Shown here: one piece after another, positions 47,212-56,199 of the stretch
Layout of the letters: the number at the start of each line of letters is the position of its first letter
Numbering within the stretch: position 1 is the first letter of the stretch
NCBI RefSeq assembly: GCF_000294775.2
Contig: NZ_CP015506.1
Location: forward strand, 1,463,501-1,527,500
Source: Cytobacillus oceanisediminis 2691
GTDB taxonomy: Bacteria; Bacillota; Bacilli; Bacillales; Cytobacillaceae
Reading direction: 5' to 3'
DNA: 64,000 bases
The notes under the pieces: generated by a model
What the model was told of the DNA's origin: nothing
Database searches by the model: none
What the model saw: only the letters and a program-made list of their open reading frames with translations
Position numbers and translations under genes: made by a program

Positions 47212-47937
47212 TTAAAACATAGACTTTAGCGCCCTTTTTAAATCAGGCTGCCAGTAGGTCCATGTATGATTTCCATCAAATTCATCATAGAAGTAAGGGA
47301 ATTGTTTCTGCTTAAATAAACTGGAAAGCTCCCGATTTGGAGTAAGAAAATCTTTCTCTTCACCCCCTGTGGTCTTTACAGATGTTTCGCCTTTCCCGAT
47401 AACGTGATAAATATTAAGAAGGTGGGCCTGCGTAAATTCCTGCACTGCCTCTGTAACGGAGGTGTCAACATAAGGTGATTGAAGAATTAACCTCCCAAAA
47501 GTATTAGGGTATTGCAGGGCCGCCATTAATGAAACAGTTGCCGCAAGTGAGTCTCCCATAAGGGCACGTCCCATCCCCATTTGATAAGTAGGGAATTCTC
47601 GGTCAAGATATGGAACCAGCTCGTGTGCAAGGAAACGAATATAAGCATTATGCTGTTCGCCGTCCGGATGATATTTCTTCCATCTGTCTTTGACGTTTTT
47701 ATAAGGGACACCAACAATGATGATATTTTCAATTTCTTTATCTTTTAGTAATTCATCCGCGATGCGCCCGACTCTGCCAAGCTGGAAGTAATCTTTGCCA
47801 TCCTGGGCTATGACAACAGTGTATTTATATAAAGGTGAGAAGGAAGCGGGCAAATAAATGAGCAGCTCGACCTCTTCACCCAGTTCCTTGCTCTTGATTG
47901 CAATATCTTGTATTGATCCTCTAGGGTAATCCATCAT
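47212..47937 (-). CDS. yjcH: Esterase-like alpha/beta hydrolase YjcH
   Basis: 241 aa from ATG 47937 (ACGGAGGAAC site; longer upstream starts lack one). Esterase D/enterochelin-esterase-like fold: YTVVIAQDGKDYFQLGRVGR, nucleophile elbow MGDSLAATVSLMAA (Ser in GDSLA), and a late His in DGNHTWTYWQPDL. Substrate unknown. Confidence 0.88.
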   Translation of the reverse strand: MMDYPRGSIQDIAIKSKELGEEVELLIYLPASFSPLYKYTVVIAQDGKDYFQLGRVGRIADELLKDKEIENIIIVGVPYKNVKDRWKKYHPDGEQHNAYIRFLAHELVPYLDREFPTYQMGMGRALMGDSLAATVSLMAALQYPNTFGRLILQSPYVDTSVTEAVQEFTQAHLLNIYHVIGKGETSVKTTGGEEKDFLTPNRELSSLFKQKQFPYFYDEFDGNHTWTYWQPDLKRALKSMF

Positions 47938-48141
47938 TTTTGTTCCTCCGTTTAGTTCTGTTATGTTATGTAAGAGTTTACAATGAGATTTTATCATATA
48001 TATATAGGAATTGCTTTTTACATGCATTCTCATTCATGGGTCATGCTGCTTTATTTTGGATAAAATTAACAAATAGGGTGAATCAGCTTGCAAAAAGACA
48101 ATTAACAGCAATTTTAAAAGCAAGGAGGGATCATTTGACAA

Positions 48142-48170
48142 TTCAGATAAGGTTTATGTTAGTATATAAT
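48142..48170 (+). promoter_or_regulatory. Probable sigma-A promoter of the TRAP operon
   Basis: TTCAGA (48142-48147), 17-nt spacer, TATAAT (48165-48170), about 35 nt before the TAXI gene. A TTGACA at 48135 is too far from this -10. Confidence 0.5.
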
Positions 48171-48204
48171 TGATAAAATCTAATCTTTATAAGGGGGAAA
48201 TAGG

Positions 48205-49200
48205 ATGAAAAAGAAAAGTATATTCCTAGCTACAGCTCTGCTGTTAGCGCTTTCTATGGTTCTTGCAGCCTGCGGCGGCGGAAAAGATGAAGGCGGCGGC
48301 GATGGAGAAGGCGGCGGCGCAGACAAGCCTAAATTCATGAGCATCGTGACTGGTGGAACAGGCGGTACATACTATCCGCTGGGCGGATCATTCGCTGAGA
48401 TTATTTCTGATGCTACAGGCATTGATACAAATGCTGAAGTTTCAGGTGCATCTGCAGAGAACATGAACACACTGAAAGATGGCAATGCTGAGATTGCTTT
48501 CTCTCAAACAGATATTGCTTCATATGCACAAGAAGGAAAATTAATGTTTGAAGGTGCAGCAGTGGATAATGTGAGTGCGATCGGCACGCTTTATCCGGAA
48601 ACGATCCAGATCGTTACTACTGCAAAATCTGGCATTAAATCTGTTGAAGACTTAAAAGGCAAAAAAGTTTCAATAGGAGCTCCTGGTTCAGGAACTGCTG
48701 CGAATGCAGAACAGATTCTTGAAGTGCACGGAATCAAATTGGATGACATTCAAAAGCAGGACCTTTCTTTTGATGAGTCAACTGCCGGAATACAGGATGG
48801 CAATATTGATGCAGCATTCGTTACAGCAGGAACTCCAACAGGTGCTGTTGAAGGACTTTCTGCAACTGAAGATGTTGTGATCGTTCCGATTGAACAGGAT
48901 AAAATCGATGCATTAATCGAAAAATATCCTTACTATGTACAGGATGAAGTGCCATCTGGAACATATAAACTTGCAGAAGCTGTGCCAACAGTAGCAGTAC
49001 AGGCAATGCTTGTTGTTTCTAATGACCTTTCAGACGATGTAGTTTACGATGTTACAAAAGCAATCTTTGAGAACCTTGACAAAGTTACACATGCCAAAGG
49101 AAAAATGATTAAGGCTGAAAATGCTGTCAAAGGTACTGGCATTGAACTGCACCCTGGTGCTAAAAAGTACTTTGACGAAAAAGGCTTTAAAGCTGAATAA
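48205..49200 (+). CDS. TAXI-family TRAP transporter solute-binding lipoprotein
   Basis: Extracellular receptor of a TRAP importer. 331 aa with lipobox LAAC (C23), a Gly/Asp linker, then the TAXI hallmark GGTGGTYYPLGGSFAEIISD. VSIGAPGSGTAANAEQILEV is also typical. Ligand not predictable; family members take C4-dicarboxylates, glutamate or similar. First gene of a three-gene operon. Confidence 0.93.
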   Translation: MKKKSIFLATALLLALSMVLAACGGGKDEGGGDGEGGGADKPKFMSIVTGGTGGTYYPLGGSFAEIISDATGIDTNAEVSGASAENMNTLKDGNAEIAFSQTDIASYAQEGKLMFEGAAVDNVSAIGTLYPETIQIVTTAKSGIKSVEDLKGKKVSIGAPGSGTAANAEQILEVHGIKLDDIQKQDLSFDESTAGIQDGNIDAAFVTAGTPTGAVEGLSATEDVVIVPIEQDKIDALIEKYPYYVQDEVPSGTYKLAEAVPTVAVQAMLVVSNDLSDDVVYDVTKAIFENLDKVTHAKGKMIKAENAVKGTGIELHPGAKKYFDEKGFKAE

Positions 49201-49230
49201 TCTTTCAATAACATAATCTAATGATGAAAT

Positions 49231-49272
49231 TTGGCCGGCTGTAAAACCTTTTAAGGTGATTGCGCCGGTCAA
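49231..49272 (+). promoter_or_regulatory. Stem-loop between the TAXI gene and DUF1850 gene
   Basis: TTGGCCGGC (49231-49239) pairs with GCCGGTCAA (49264-49272), one G.U, with an inner ACCTT/AAGGT stem. No strong T-run. Same position as the hairpins after appA and oppA. Confidence 0.65.
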
Positions 49273-49336
49273 TTAATTTTTAATTGAAATGGCAATCAAT
49301 TGTAAAAGATGACAATATTTTTTAGGTGGAGGTTCC

Positions 49337-49867
49337 ATGAACTTTAATAAGCCAGGGAATAAAAAAGCGGTCCTGGCACTCCTCGTAATCTTAACCATCG
49401 CAATCATGTTCTTCATACCCATTAAGCAGGCAGTTGTTTTTGAGTATCAAAACAAAGGAAAGGTGATTGCTTATTTCCTGATTAAAGAGGACAGAACCTT
49501 TAAGATAAAGTATACACATTCCATCCACCTTACAGATGTTGTAGAAAGCTATACTATAACCGAGGATGGAAGGATTAAATTGTTTGAACTCATGTATGAG
49601 GATTTTGCCATCGGCATGCCTGAGAATGCTTCAGATGGAGAAACATTTGAACAAAAGGACGGCAAATATTATATTAAGAATATGAAAAGGTTTTTTCCTT
49701 CATTTGACTTAAGGCTGGGTAAGGTCAGAGCGAATCACAGAATGATCTTGCAAGGCGAAGAATATGTCCTTACAGATTATATCGAACCTGGCACATGGGT
49801 ACGGATAAAGGCAAAAAAAATAAACTTATTCGAGGTGTTGAAAGGAGTGAATATCCTTGGAAAATAA
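49337..49867 (+). CDS. DUF1850 protein linked to the TRAP transporter
   Basis: 176 aa, one N-terminal membrane helix (AVLALLVILTIAIMFFIPI), then an extracellular domain with the DUF1850 feature FKIKYTHSIHLTDVVESYTI. DUF1850 genes recur next to TAXI TRAP systems; a helper or regulatory role is inferred. It overlaps the permease start by 11 nt. Confidence 0.85.
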   Translation: MNFNKPGNKKAVLALLVILTIAIMFFIPIKQAVVFEYQNKGKVIAYFLIKEDRTFKIKYTHSIHLTDVVESYTITEDGRIKLFELMYEDFAIGMPENASDGETFEQKDGKYYIKNMKRFFPSFDLRLGKVRANHRMILQGEEYVLTDYIEPGTWVRIKAKKINLFEVLKGVNILGK

Positions 49868-51815
49868 AGGGGAAACATTATCTCTTGAGGAGCAGCAGAA
49901 ATTGCTGGAAAAATACGATCCAGAGGCTGGTACAAGGAAATTAGGAGGAGTATTAGGCTGGATCGTCTTTTTTGGGCTTTTAGCATTTTCACTGTTCCAT
50001 TTATATACAGGGGTTTTCGGGATGCTTACAGCCCAGCTGCAGCGTTCGATTCATTTAGGTTTTGCATTAGCCCTAATATTTTTATTATTCCCTGCAAGGA
50101 AGAAAGACAGGGGACGAAAGCATAAAGTTGCCTGGTACGATATCATTTTAGCTATACTGGGTATTGCGGTAGGAGCTTATTGGCCGCTTTTTATTGATGA
50201 AATTGTCATGAGGGCTGGTCGTCTGACCGAGATTGATTTTTATGTAGGGCTAATTGCAGTTCTTCTGGTACTGGAAGCGACCAGGCGAGCGGTTGGACTT
50301 CCAATAACCATTATTGCCGTCATTTTTCTTGCCTATGCTATGTTCGGGCCATATATGCCGGCATTTTTGGCGCACCGCGGTCTTGATTTAGAAAGATTGG
50401 TGCAGACCATGTTCTTTACGACCGAGGGAATCCTAGGTACCCCATTAGGCGTATCTGCTACGTTTATATTCCTATTCTTGTTATTTGGTTCATTCCTTGT
50501 AAAAACGGGTGTAGGGCAGTATTTTAATGATTTGGCTGTATCCATCGCCGGAAAGAGAACTGGCGGACCGGCGAAGGTTGCCATTTTCTCAAGTGCTCTA
50601 CAGGGAACAATCAGCGGTAGTTCTGTAGCTAACGTAGTAACTTCAGGCTCTTTTACCATCCCAATGATGAAAAAGCTGGGCTACAAGAAAGAATTCGCCG
50701 GCGCAGTTGAAGCGACTGCATCAACCGGCGGCCAGATTATGCCTCCAATCATGGGTGCTGCTGCATTCCTGATGGTTGAGTTTATTGGCGGCGGCATTAC
50801 ATACTGGGATATTGCCAAGGCAGCTGCTATTCCAGCCCTTCTATATTTTGCCGGGGTCTGGATAATGACTCACTTCGAAGCAAAACGTGTAGGACTTAGA
50901 GGGCTGAAAGATGAAGAGATGCCTAACCGTAAGGAAGTATTGAAGAAGATTTATCTGCTGCTGCCGATTTTGGCAGTTATCATCCTGCTAATGAGCGGAA
51001 TGAGTGTAATACGTGCAGCTCTTTGGTCAATTGTAATTACGGTTGCAGTAAGTATGATTAGCAAGGAAACGCGCATTGGATTCAGAGATGCTATCGATGC
51101 TTTAGTTGATGGTGCACGCACGGCTTTGGGCGTTGCTGCAGCAACTGCTGCGGCAGGTATTATTGTTGGGGTAGTTGTAAAGACAGGTCTTGGATTAAAG
51201 ATGGCGAATGGCCTCCTTGATCTTTCAGGCGGACTGTTGATCCCGACTTTGATGCTGACAATGGTTGCAGCGATTATCCTTGGAATGGGATCACCAACAA
51301 CTGCAAACTATGTTATTACATCAACTATAGCTGCCCCAGCAATCATCCTTCTGGGCGTACCTGATTTATCTGCTCACTTATTTGTGTTCTACTTCGGTAT
51401 TGTGGCAGATGTCACACCTCCAGTTGCTCTTGCAGCATTTGCGGCTGCTGGTGTATCCGGCGGAGATCCGATAAAGACAGGAGTAACAGCATCAAAGCTT
51501 GCCATCGGGGCTTTTATTATTCCATACATGTTTGTCCTTTCACCGGAGTTATTGATGATTGATACAACCTGGTATTATTTAATCTGGGTAGTATTCACTG
51601 CTTTGGCAGGTATGATGGCAATCGGCGCTGGGGTAATTGGCTACTGGCTGCGTAAATTGAATATTTTTGAAAGACTGCTGGGAATTGCAGGGGGACTATT
51701 GCTTATCTACCCTGAAGGGGTTACTGATATAGTAGGATTAGTTATTTTTATCCTGTTGATTGCATTGCAGGTCTTCATTAAAAAAGACGATCAGGCAAAG
51801 CCGCAAACAGCATAA
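49857..51815 (+). CDS. TRAP transporter fused permease (4TM/12TM)
   Basis: 652 aa, small (DctQ-like) and large (DctM-like) permeases fused, as typical with TAXI receptors. Starts with TTG 49857 (AAAGGAGTG site). A string of 14 or more helices includes QGTISGSSVANVVTSGSFTI, TASTGGQIMPPIMGAAAF and ILGMGSPTTANYVI, the DctM signatures. Energised by an ion gradient in the family. Confidence 0.94.
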   Translation: MENKGETLSLEEQQKLLEKYDPEAGTRKLGGVLGWIVFFGLLAFSLFHLYTGVFGMLTAQLQRSIHLGFALALIFLLFPARKKDRGRKHKVAWYDIILAILGIAVGAYWPLFIDEIVMRAGRLTEIDFYVGLIAVLLVLEATRRAVGLPITIIAVIFLAYAMFGPYMPAFLAHRGLDLERLVQTMFFTTEGILGTPLGVSATFIFLFLLFGSFLVKTGVGQYFNDLAVSIAGKRTGGPAKVAIFSSALQGTISGSSVANVVTSGSFTIPMMKKLGYKKEFAGAVEATASTGGQIMPPIMGAAAFLMVEFIGGGITYWDIAKAAAIPALLYFAGVWIMTHFEAKRVGLRGLKDEEMPNRKEVLKKIYLLLPILAVIILLMSGMSVIRAALWSIVITVAVSMISKETRIGFRDAIDALVDGARTALGVAAATAAAGIIVGVVVKTGLGLKMANGLLDLSGGLLIPTLMLTMVAAIILGMGSPTTANYVITSTIAAPAIILLGVPDLSAHLFVFYFGIVADVTPPVALAAFAAAGVSGGDPIKTGVTASKLAIGAFIIPYMFVLSPELLMIDTTWYYLIWVVFTALAGMMAIGAGVIGYWLRKLNIFERLLGIAGGLLLIYPEGVTDIVGLVIFILLIALQVFIKKDDQAKPQTA

Positions 51816-51823
51816 TAATTAAA

Positions 51824-51862
51824 GAAGGAAGGATGCTCACATGATGAGATCCTTCCTTTTTG
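51824..51862. terminator. Terminator after the TRAP operon
   Basis: AAGGAAGGAT pairs with ATCCTTCCTT, followed by TTTTGCTT; can also serve the convergent lipoprotein gene. Confidence 0.85.
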
Positions 51863-51882
51863 CTTCTGCAGCTTATAGCCTG

Positions 51883-52467
51883 TCAGGATCCCTGATCGCT
51901 ATGGCCGATTGAAAGGGTGGCATTAACATAATCATCTTCGCTGCTGGTTAATAACACAGAGAATGTACCGGGTTCATCTCCTTCATATACTTCATCACTG
52001 AGGGTTTCTTTTAATAGTTCGCTTTTATATTCAATGATTTCACGCTCATTGTTATCTTCTTTAAATCTGTTAACCTCTTCAGCATCTTTCGGAATGCGTT
52101 TTTCGACAAAAGCAAGAACCTCTTCATTACTCATATCTTTTTCCATATCTTCAAATTGCAGCTCAACATTTACTGCCCGATGCGTTTGAAACTCTACCAG
52201 CATACTGTTTCCATTGAAGCGGGCAATTTCATCATTATTTTTATTTTCCCCATAAGCCTTTGTGAAAAGATCCCGTGTGTCTCCTAAACCAACTTCTTCA
52301 GTGATCTTTTTGTTATCTTCCGGAGCTTCCTCTGTTTCCGCCCGCTGTTCTTCCGTAGAAGGATTATTCTTGTCTTCATCCTCTACAATTTGCTCTTCAT
52401 TCTGATTACAGCCTGCCAGTATAAGGGTTGCTGAAAACAAAGCAGCAATCAATGAGTAGCTTTTCAT
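51883..52467 (-). CDS. Hypothetical lipoprotein
   Basis: 194 aa. Lipobox LAGC, lipidated C20, then a long acidic, disordered linker (Glu/Asp/Asn-rich to ~residue 60). A folded C-terminal domain follows (MLVEFQTHRAVNVELQFEDM, TFSVLLTSSEDDYVNATLSI). No family recognised. ATG 52467 has an AAGGAAGGA site. Confidence 0.75.
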   Translation of the reverse strand: MKSYSLIAALFSATLILAGCNQNEEQIVEDEDKNNPSTEEQRAETEEAPEDNKKITEEVGLGDTRDLFTKAYGENKNNDEIARFNGNSMLVEFQTHRAVNVELQFEDMEKDMSNEEVLAFVEKRIPKDAEEVNRFKEDNNEREIIEYKSELLKETLSDEVYEGDEPGTFSVLLTSSEDDYVNATLSIGHSDQGS

Positions 52468-52571
52468 AAAATCCTTCCTTTCTTTAGCTTAAATTATTTA
52501 AGGGCCAAATCCCGGTTAGAGAGTATATACCCGAATGAGGACCAGATAATCGGAGAAAGAAAGGAGCATAA

Positions 52572-52606
52572 TAAAAAGCCGTACTTCCATGTGAAATACA
52601 GGCTTT
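52572..52606 (-). terminator. Terminator of the WYL-like gene
   Basis: On the minus strand AAAGCCTGTA faces TACGGCTTTTTATT. Confidence 0.7.
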
Positions 52607-52643
52607 GATGAATATAATGAAATATTTTGAAAGAAGGCTCCTT

Positions 52644-52862
52644 TTAGCTGATCTGGCGAGCTTTCTTTTCGGGCAAAATGGACATGATATGGTTCAAGTT
52701 GAAAATGCGCATTTGTTTTCTATATAAACAATAGGCTAAAATCGTGCTGCCTCGAAGTTCTTTTATTAATATTCTTCTTTGTGTAAATGAATTCCGTTTG
52801 GAGAGATAAATGATTTCCACAGGCTTTCTCTCTTCCATAGCTCGATAAAGAATTCCTTTCAT
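52644..52862 (-). CDS. WYL-like 72-aa protein under LexA-type control
   Basis: 72 aa, MKGILYRAMEERKPVEIIYL then SKRNSFTQRRILIKELRGS and TILAYCLYRKQMRIFNLNHI. The pattern (Ile-Ile-Tyr strand, Arg-rich strand, Tyr-Cys-Arg segment, Arg-Ile-Phe then hydrophobic) looks like a minimal WYL domain, a ligand/nucleic-acid sensor fold. There is no DNA-binding domain. The AAGGGGGG site and a strong promoter with an embedded LexA box precede it. SOS induction is inferred. Confidence 0.65.
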   Translation of the reverse strand: MKGILYRAMEERKPVEIIYLSKRNSFTQRRILIKELRGSTILAYCLYRKQMRIFNLNHIMSILPEKKARQIS

Positions 52863-52890
52863 AGAGAAATCCCCCCTTACTTTTATTTAC

Positions 52891-52919
52891 ATTATACACG
52901 AACACGTGTTCCTTATCAA
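52891..52919 (-). promoter_or_regulatory. Sigma-A promoter with LexA (DinR) box in the spacer
   Basis: Minus strand: TTGATA (52919-52914), 17-nt spacer, TATAAT (52896-52891). The spacer contains CGAACACGTGTTCC (52899-52912, written on the plus strand), an exact match to the Bacillus LexA consensus CGAACRNRYGTTYC. A weaker relative, CGAAAATTTGTTCG, is at 52928-52941. Confidence 0.8.
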
Positions 52920-52944
52920 GTAGAATGCGAAAATTTGTTCGTAT

Positions 52945-52974
52945 AAAAAAAGACTTCACAAGTGAAGTCTTTTA
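52945..52974 (-). terminator. Terminator of the YczE-family gene
   Basis: AGACTTCAC pairs with GTGAAGTCT, and the minus strand continues into a T-run. Confidence 0.85.
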
Positions 52975-53586
52975 AATAATCTTTAAACCCTTATTTTTCA
53001 AGTGATTAAGCAAAACAGTGCCGTATTGTATGGCATAGCCTAAAAAGACGGCAACGAACAATGTGCCTAATCCAACTGGACCGCCTAAAATAAGGCCAAT
53101 GGCCAATGCCAATAATTCATTAATTATACGTGCGGTCTTAATGCTGATATTTAGCCTTTTGGCAGTTGCGATCATTAATCCATCAATTGGGCCGCTGAAT
53201 AATTGCGGACGGATATATATAGATACCCCGAAGCCCAGAAATGAGACACCTGTGATGAAGGCAAGGATCTGAAGGGAAAAGCTTGTAACTGTGATGCCGC
53301 TGAAAACAAGCTCCATCCAAAAATCGATCCCCACACTCGCTAAAATGGTTCCAATAAATGATTTAAACTGGGGCTTTTCCCAGGTCAGCAGAGCATTGAA
53401 GAATATAAGGGATGCTGTTACCAGAAATGACCATGTTCCGATTGTCAGACCGAACTTATTAAAAAGGCCAACATAAACAGTGTCCCAGGCACCTGCACCG
53501 AGATTGGATAAGATAATTAATGAGACACCGAGAGTAAGAATAAAATAACCTGCAATTACTTGAATGAATGTTGTGTGTTTAATCAT
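52972..53586 (-). CDS. YczE/YitT-type integral membrane protein
   Basis: 204 aa, about five membrane helices. VIAGYFILTLGVSLIILSNL and GAGAWDTVYVGLFNKFGLTI match the YczE/YyaS pattern (PxxGAGAWD). GPIDGLMIATAKRLNISIKT is the repeated half. Transport function is suspected but not known. ATG 53586 has a GGGGAGGAT site. Confidence 0.85.
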   Translation of the reverse strand: MIKHTTFIQVIAGYFILTLGVSLIILSNLGAGAWDTVYVGLFNKFGLTIGTWSFLVTASLIFFNALLTWEKPQFKSFIGTILASVGIDFWMELVFSGITVTSFSLQILAFITGVSFLGFGVSIYIRPQLFSGPIDGLMIATAKRLNISIKTARIINELLALAIGLILGGPVGLGTLFVAVFLGYAIQYGTVLLNHLKNKGLKII

Positions 53587-53714
53587 GGTGTATCCTCCCC
53601 AATAAATATTACCGTAATTAAATAAATTCTCAAGGGAAAGAAAAGGAAGAAACTTATTGAGTATTCATAACAGGCCAGTATGGGGAATAGCACTTTTATT
53701 AATACTCTAACACA

Positions 53715-53745
53715 TAAAAACAGCTCCCAAATGGGAACTGTTTTA
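53715..53745 (-). terminator. Terminator of the SurA-like lipoprotein gene
   Basis: AAAACAG and CTCCCA pair with the facing TGGGAA and CTGTTTT; T-run on the minus strand. Confidence 0.8.
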
Positions 53746-53752
53746 AAGATAC

Positions 53753-54517
53753 TTATACCTTAATATCAATTTTTGCACTTTTCTTCAATTCTTCTACATG
53801 CTTAACCAGCATATCCTGCTGTTTTTGCTGTTCGAGCTGCTGCTTGATCTGAGGCTTTACTTCCTCCAATTTAGGCGGCTCCTGTCCTTCAGCACCACCC
53901 TGGCTGGCATATTCATCATAGAATTTCTGAATTTCAGCATCTGTAACTTCCCCTGGTTTAATCTCGCCATTAATATATTTCGTATATTTAATATTGTTGG
54001 CAATTTCCTTCTCTAATGAGTCAGGGTTAAGGCCAGCCTGTTTCATTGCTGTTTCGAATTCCTTGTCGTCCTTGAATTGTCCTTTTGTTTCTTCCAGCTG
54101 CTTTTTGACTTCTTCATCAGAAGCTTTGTAGCCTTTTTTGTCTGCCTCTTGGAGAAGAAGTGTCTGGCCGACTAGACTGTCGAGTGTCTGCTCCTTGATT
54201 TTATCTGCAGCATCTTTGGTAGTAGGGTCTTGTCCCATTTGCTGATACATCATTTGTGATGAAGTAAGCACGCTGTTATACTCGCGGCCAAGGATTTCCT
54301 GGTCATTAACGATTGCAACAGTCTTTTCTTCATCAAGCTTTTGTTTGTCCATTTTCTTTTGCATTTCTTCCATTTGCTTCTGCTGGTCCTGCTGGTCGGT
54401 TTCAGCTGTTTTCGCTTCCTCTTTTTTATCTGCACTCTTGCTTTCATCATCAGCTCCACAAGCAGCTAAAACGGCAGATATTAATACTAGTAAAAAGGGA
54501 TACATTAGTTTTTTCAT
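53753..54517 (-). CDS. SurA N-terminal-like foldase lipoprotein
   Basis: 254 aa. Lipobox LAAC (C20), a Lys/Glu/Gln-rich linker (~22-70), then a SurA_N-type chaperone region (VAIVNDQEILGREYNSVLTS, LLLQEADKKGYKASDEEVKK). The parvulin PPIase domain found in PrsA is absent, so chaperoning rather than isomerase activity is expected. ATG 54517 has a GGAAGGAG site. Confidence 0.85.
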   Translation of the reverse strand: MKKLMYPFLLVLISAVLAACGADDESKSADKKEEAKTAETDQQDQQKQMEEMQKKMDKQKLDEEKTVAIVNDQEILGREYNSVLTSSQMMYQQMGQDPTTKDAADKIKEQTLDSLVGQTLLLQEADKKGYKASDEEVKKQLEETKGQFKDDKEFETAMKQAGLNPDSLEKEIANNIKYTKYINGEIKPGEVTDAEIQKFYDEYASQGGAEGQEPPKLEEVKPQIKQQLEQQKQQDMLVKHVEELKKSAKIDIKV

Positions 54518-54762
54518 TAATATTTCTCCTTCCGTAACCCTGTATGATTTGATTCAGCTAACAAAAGAATCATATAGAGGGCATTATAAAGCATATACTC
54601 TTAAAAAGATACCTTTAAGGCATAAATGCAGAATTTGTAATGGGAATGTAATCTAGTTTCCAAGCTGATAACCTTATAGTTTATGGATGAAATATAGGTA
54701 TTGACTTTTATGTTAGAAGGAAGTATATTTTATATTGTCCCCAATACAGGGAATATCATAAC

Positions 54763-54835
54763 GATTCCGTAGCTCAGCTGGGAGAGCGCTACCTTGACAG
54801 GGTAGAGGTCGCTGGTTCGAACCCAGTCGGAATCA
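54763..54835 (+). tRNA. tRNA-Val (anticodon GAC)
   Basis: 73-nt cloverleaf: acceptor GATTCCG/CGGAATC with discriminator A, D arm GCTC/GAGC, anticodon stem CTACC/GGTAG with loop TTGACAG (GAC), T arm CTGG with GGTTCGAACC. CCA is not encoded. It is the likely phage integration target, since an integrase gene follows directly. Confidence 0.95.
54810..54835. other. Presumed attL within the tRNA-Val 3' end
   Basis: Tyrosine integrases of this type usually recombine in the T arm/acceptor end of a tRNA gene, keeping the tRNA intact. The integrase stop is ~100 nt away. Only one copy of this segment lies in the window, so the core cannot be delimited. Inference. Confidence 0.5.
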
Positions 54836-54841
54836 TCAGTT

Positions 54842-54876
54842 AAAAGCCTAGAGCCTCAACGGTTCTAGGCTTTTTC
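54842..54876. terminator. Terminator after tRNA-Val
   Basis: AAAAGCCTAGA pairs with TCTAGGCTTTTT. It also lies downstream of the integrase stop on the opposite strand. Confidence 0.8.
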
Positions 54877-54933
54877 TATATTCTTAAAAATATAGAGTAA
54901 ACCCCAATTGTTGACGAATTGTTGACGAAATTT

Positions 54934-56133
54934 TTAAATGCTATTTTTTTGCCGTGTAAAAAGTGAGTCTAATTTGTTAGCTGCTTCCTGATCTGCAGTT
55001 TGTAAAGCATGACCGTATGTATCCATGGTTATACGGATATTTGAATGACCCAGTCTCTCTGAAATTATTTTTGCGTGAACACCCTGATTTATTAGTAGAG
55101 TTGCTGAAGTATGTCGCAGATCATGTAACCGGATAAATCGGACTCCAGCCCTGTTGGTAAATCGTCTCCACCAGGTAGTAGGGGTAGTGGGATAATAGTG
55201 TTTTCCGTTTTCATTGCAAAAGACAAATTCATGCTCATGTTCAATCCACAAATCTCTCATCCGCATTTTTTCTTTTTTCCAGTGTATATGGTATTTTTTT
55301 AGCTCTTCGACCATCATAGGCGGCAAAGAAATAACCCGTTTTGAATTCCTGGATTTTGGACCTTTTAAAATCGGCCTTCCACCAGTACCTCGACTAATAA
55401 TCTGTTTGATTTTAATAATACCCTTCTCCAAGTCTATATGAGACCATTCCAGCCCTAATAATTCACCCCTTCTTAATCCAGCAGCAAGAGCAAGAGATGT
55501 AAATACTCGCCAATGTATTGGTTCTTTCTGGACGGCATCAAACAATATGGCTACCTCATTTTCATCATATACGTTTATATCCTTTTCCAAAATACCTCGT
55601 TGGCTGGGTTTGCTGACATCTGCTGCAGGGTTATATTTTATAATCTTCCAATCTGCAGCTCGCTGTAGAATGTTTCTGAGGACACGATATACATATTGAG
55701 CAGTGGAGACAGCCATAGGACTGCCATCTACTTTTTTTAATTGAGATAAAAAGTTTACGATATGAATCGGCTTTATCTGATCTAGTCGCATATTGCCAAG
55801 AGTAGGGAGGATGTGGTTTTTAAAGTGGGTGAGGTACACATCCAATGTTTGTTCACTTAGACCGCCTTTTTCGGCGTATTTTTTCTGCCAGTCTTTTACG
55901 AACTCTGCAAGAATCATTTTTTCAGGAGAAATGTACTCGCCTGACTCAATTTCCATTTGGAACTTAACTAACTCTGACTGCAAGTAGTCATTTAATTTCT
56001 TTTTTGTTTTTAATAAAGACTGATCCTTAATTCGAATAGTTTTGGTTTTTTTCTTTCTTTTGCCTTTTGAATCATATCCGATCTCTACAACAAGCATAAA
56101 AGAGTTTGCTCCTCGTTTTTGAACGCTTGCCAT
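54934..56133 (-). CDS. int: Phage tyrosine integrase
   Basis: Site-specific recombinase that integrates and excises the prophage. I chose ATG 56133 (AAGGAGGAA site): MASVQKRGANSFMLVVEIGY, 399 aa. Domain order is an arm-type (AP2-like) N-terminus, a core-binding SAM-like part (KMILAEFVKDWQKKYAEKGG), then the catalytic domain with R in LAAGLRRGELLGL, H-x-x-R in HDLRHTSATLL, H in LGHSNIRITM and Tyr in DTYGH. It points toward tRNA-Val. Confidence 0.95.
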   Translation of the reverse strand: MASVQKRGANSFMLVVEIGYDSKGKRKKKTKTIRIKDQSLLKTKKKLNDYLQSELVKFQMEIESGEYISPEKMILAEFVKDWQKKYAEKGGLSEQTLDVYLTHFKNHILPTLGNMRLDQIKPIHIVNFLSQLKKVDGSPMAVSTAQYVYRVLRNILQRAADWKIIKYNPAADVSKPSQRGILEKDINVYDENEVAILFDAVQKEPIHWRVFTSLALAAGLRRGELLGLEWSHIDLEKGIIKIKQIISRGTGGRPILKGPKSRNSKRVISLPPMMVEELKKYHIHWKKEKMRMRDLWIEHEHEFVFCNENGKHYYPTTPTTWWRRFTNRAGVRFIRLHDLRHTSATLLINQGVHAKIISERLGHSNIRITMDTYGHALQTADQEAANKLDSLFTRQKNSI

Positions 56134-56199
56134 TAATTTTTTCCTCCTTATTAAATTCATCAAGATTTCCGAAAGGGAATATATGTTCTGTTTCGAGTT

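Noticed and set aside
48135-48170. TTGACA at 48135 as -35 of the TRAP promoter
   Set aside because: The distance to the only TATAAT is 24 nt; TTCAGA at 48142 has the right spacing.
52928-52941. Second LexA box CGAAAATTTGTTCG
   Set aside because: Three mismatches to the consensus; noted only as a weak relative of the exact box nearby.
54763-54835. Start of a tRNA array
   Set aside because: Only a single tRNA gene is present; flanks hold a lipoprotein gene and a terminator.
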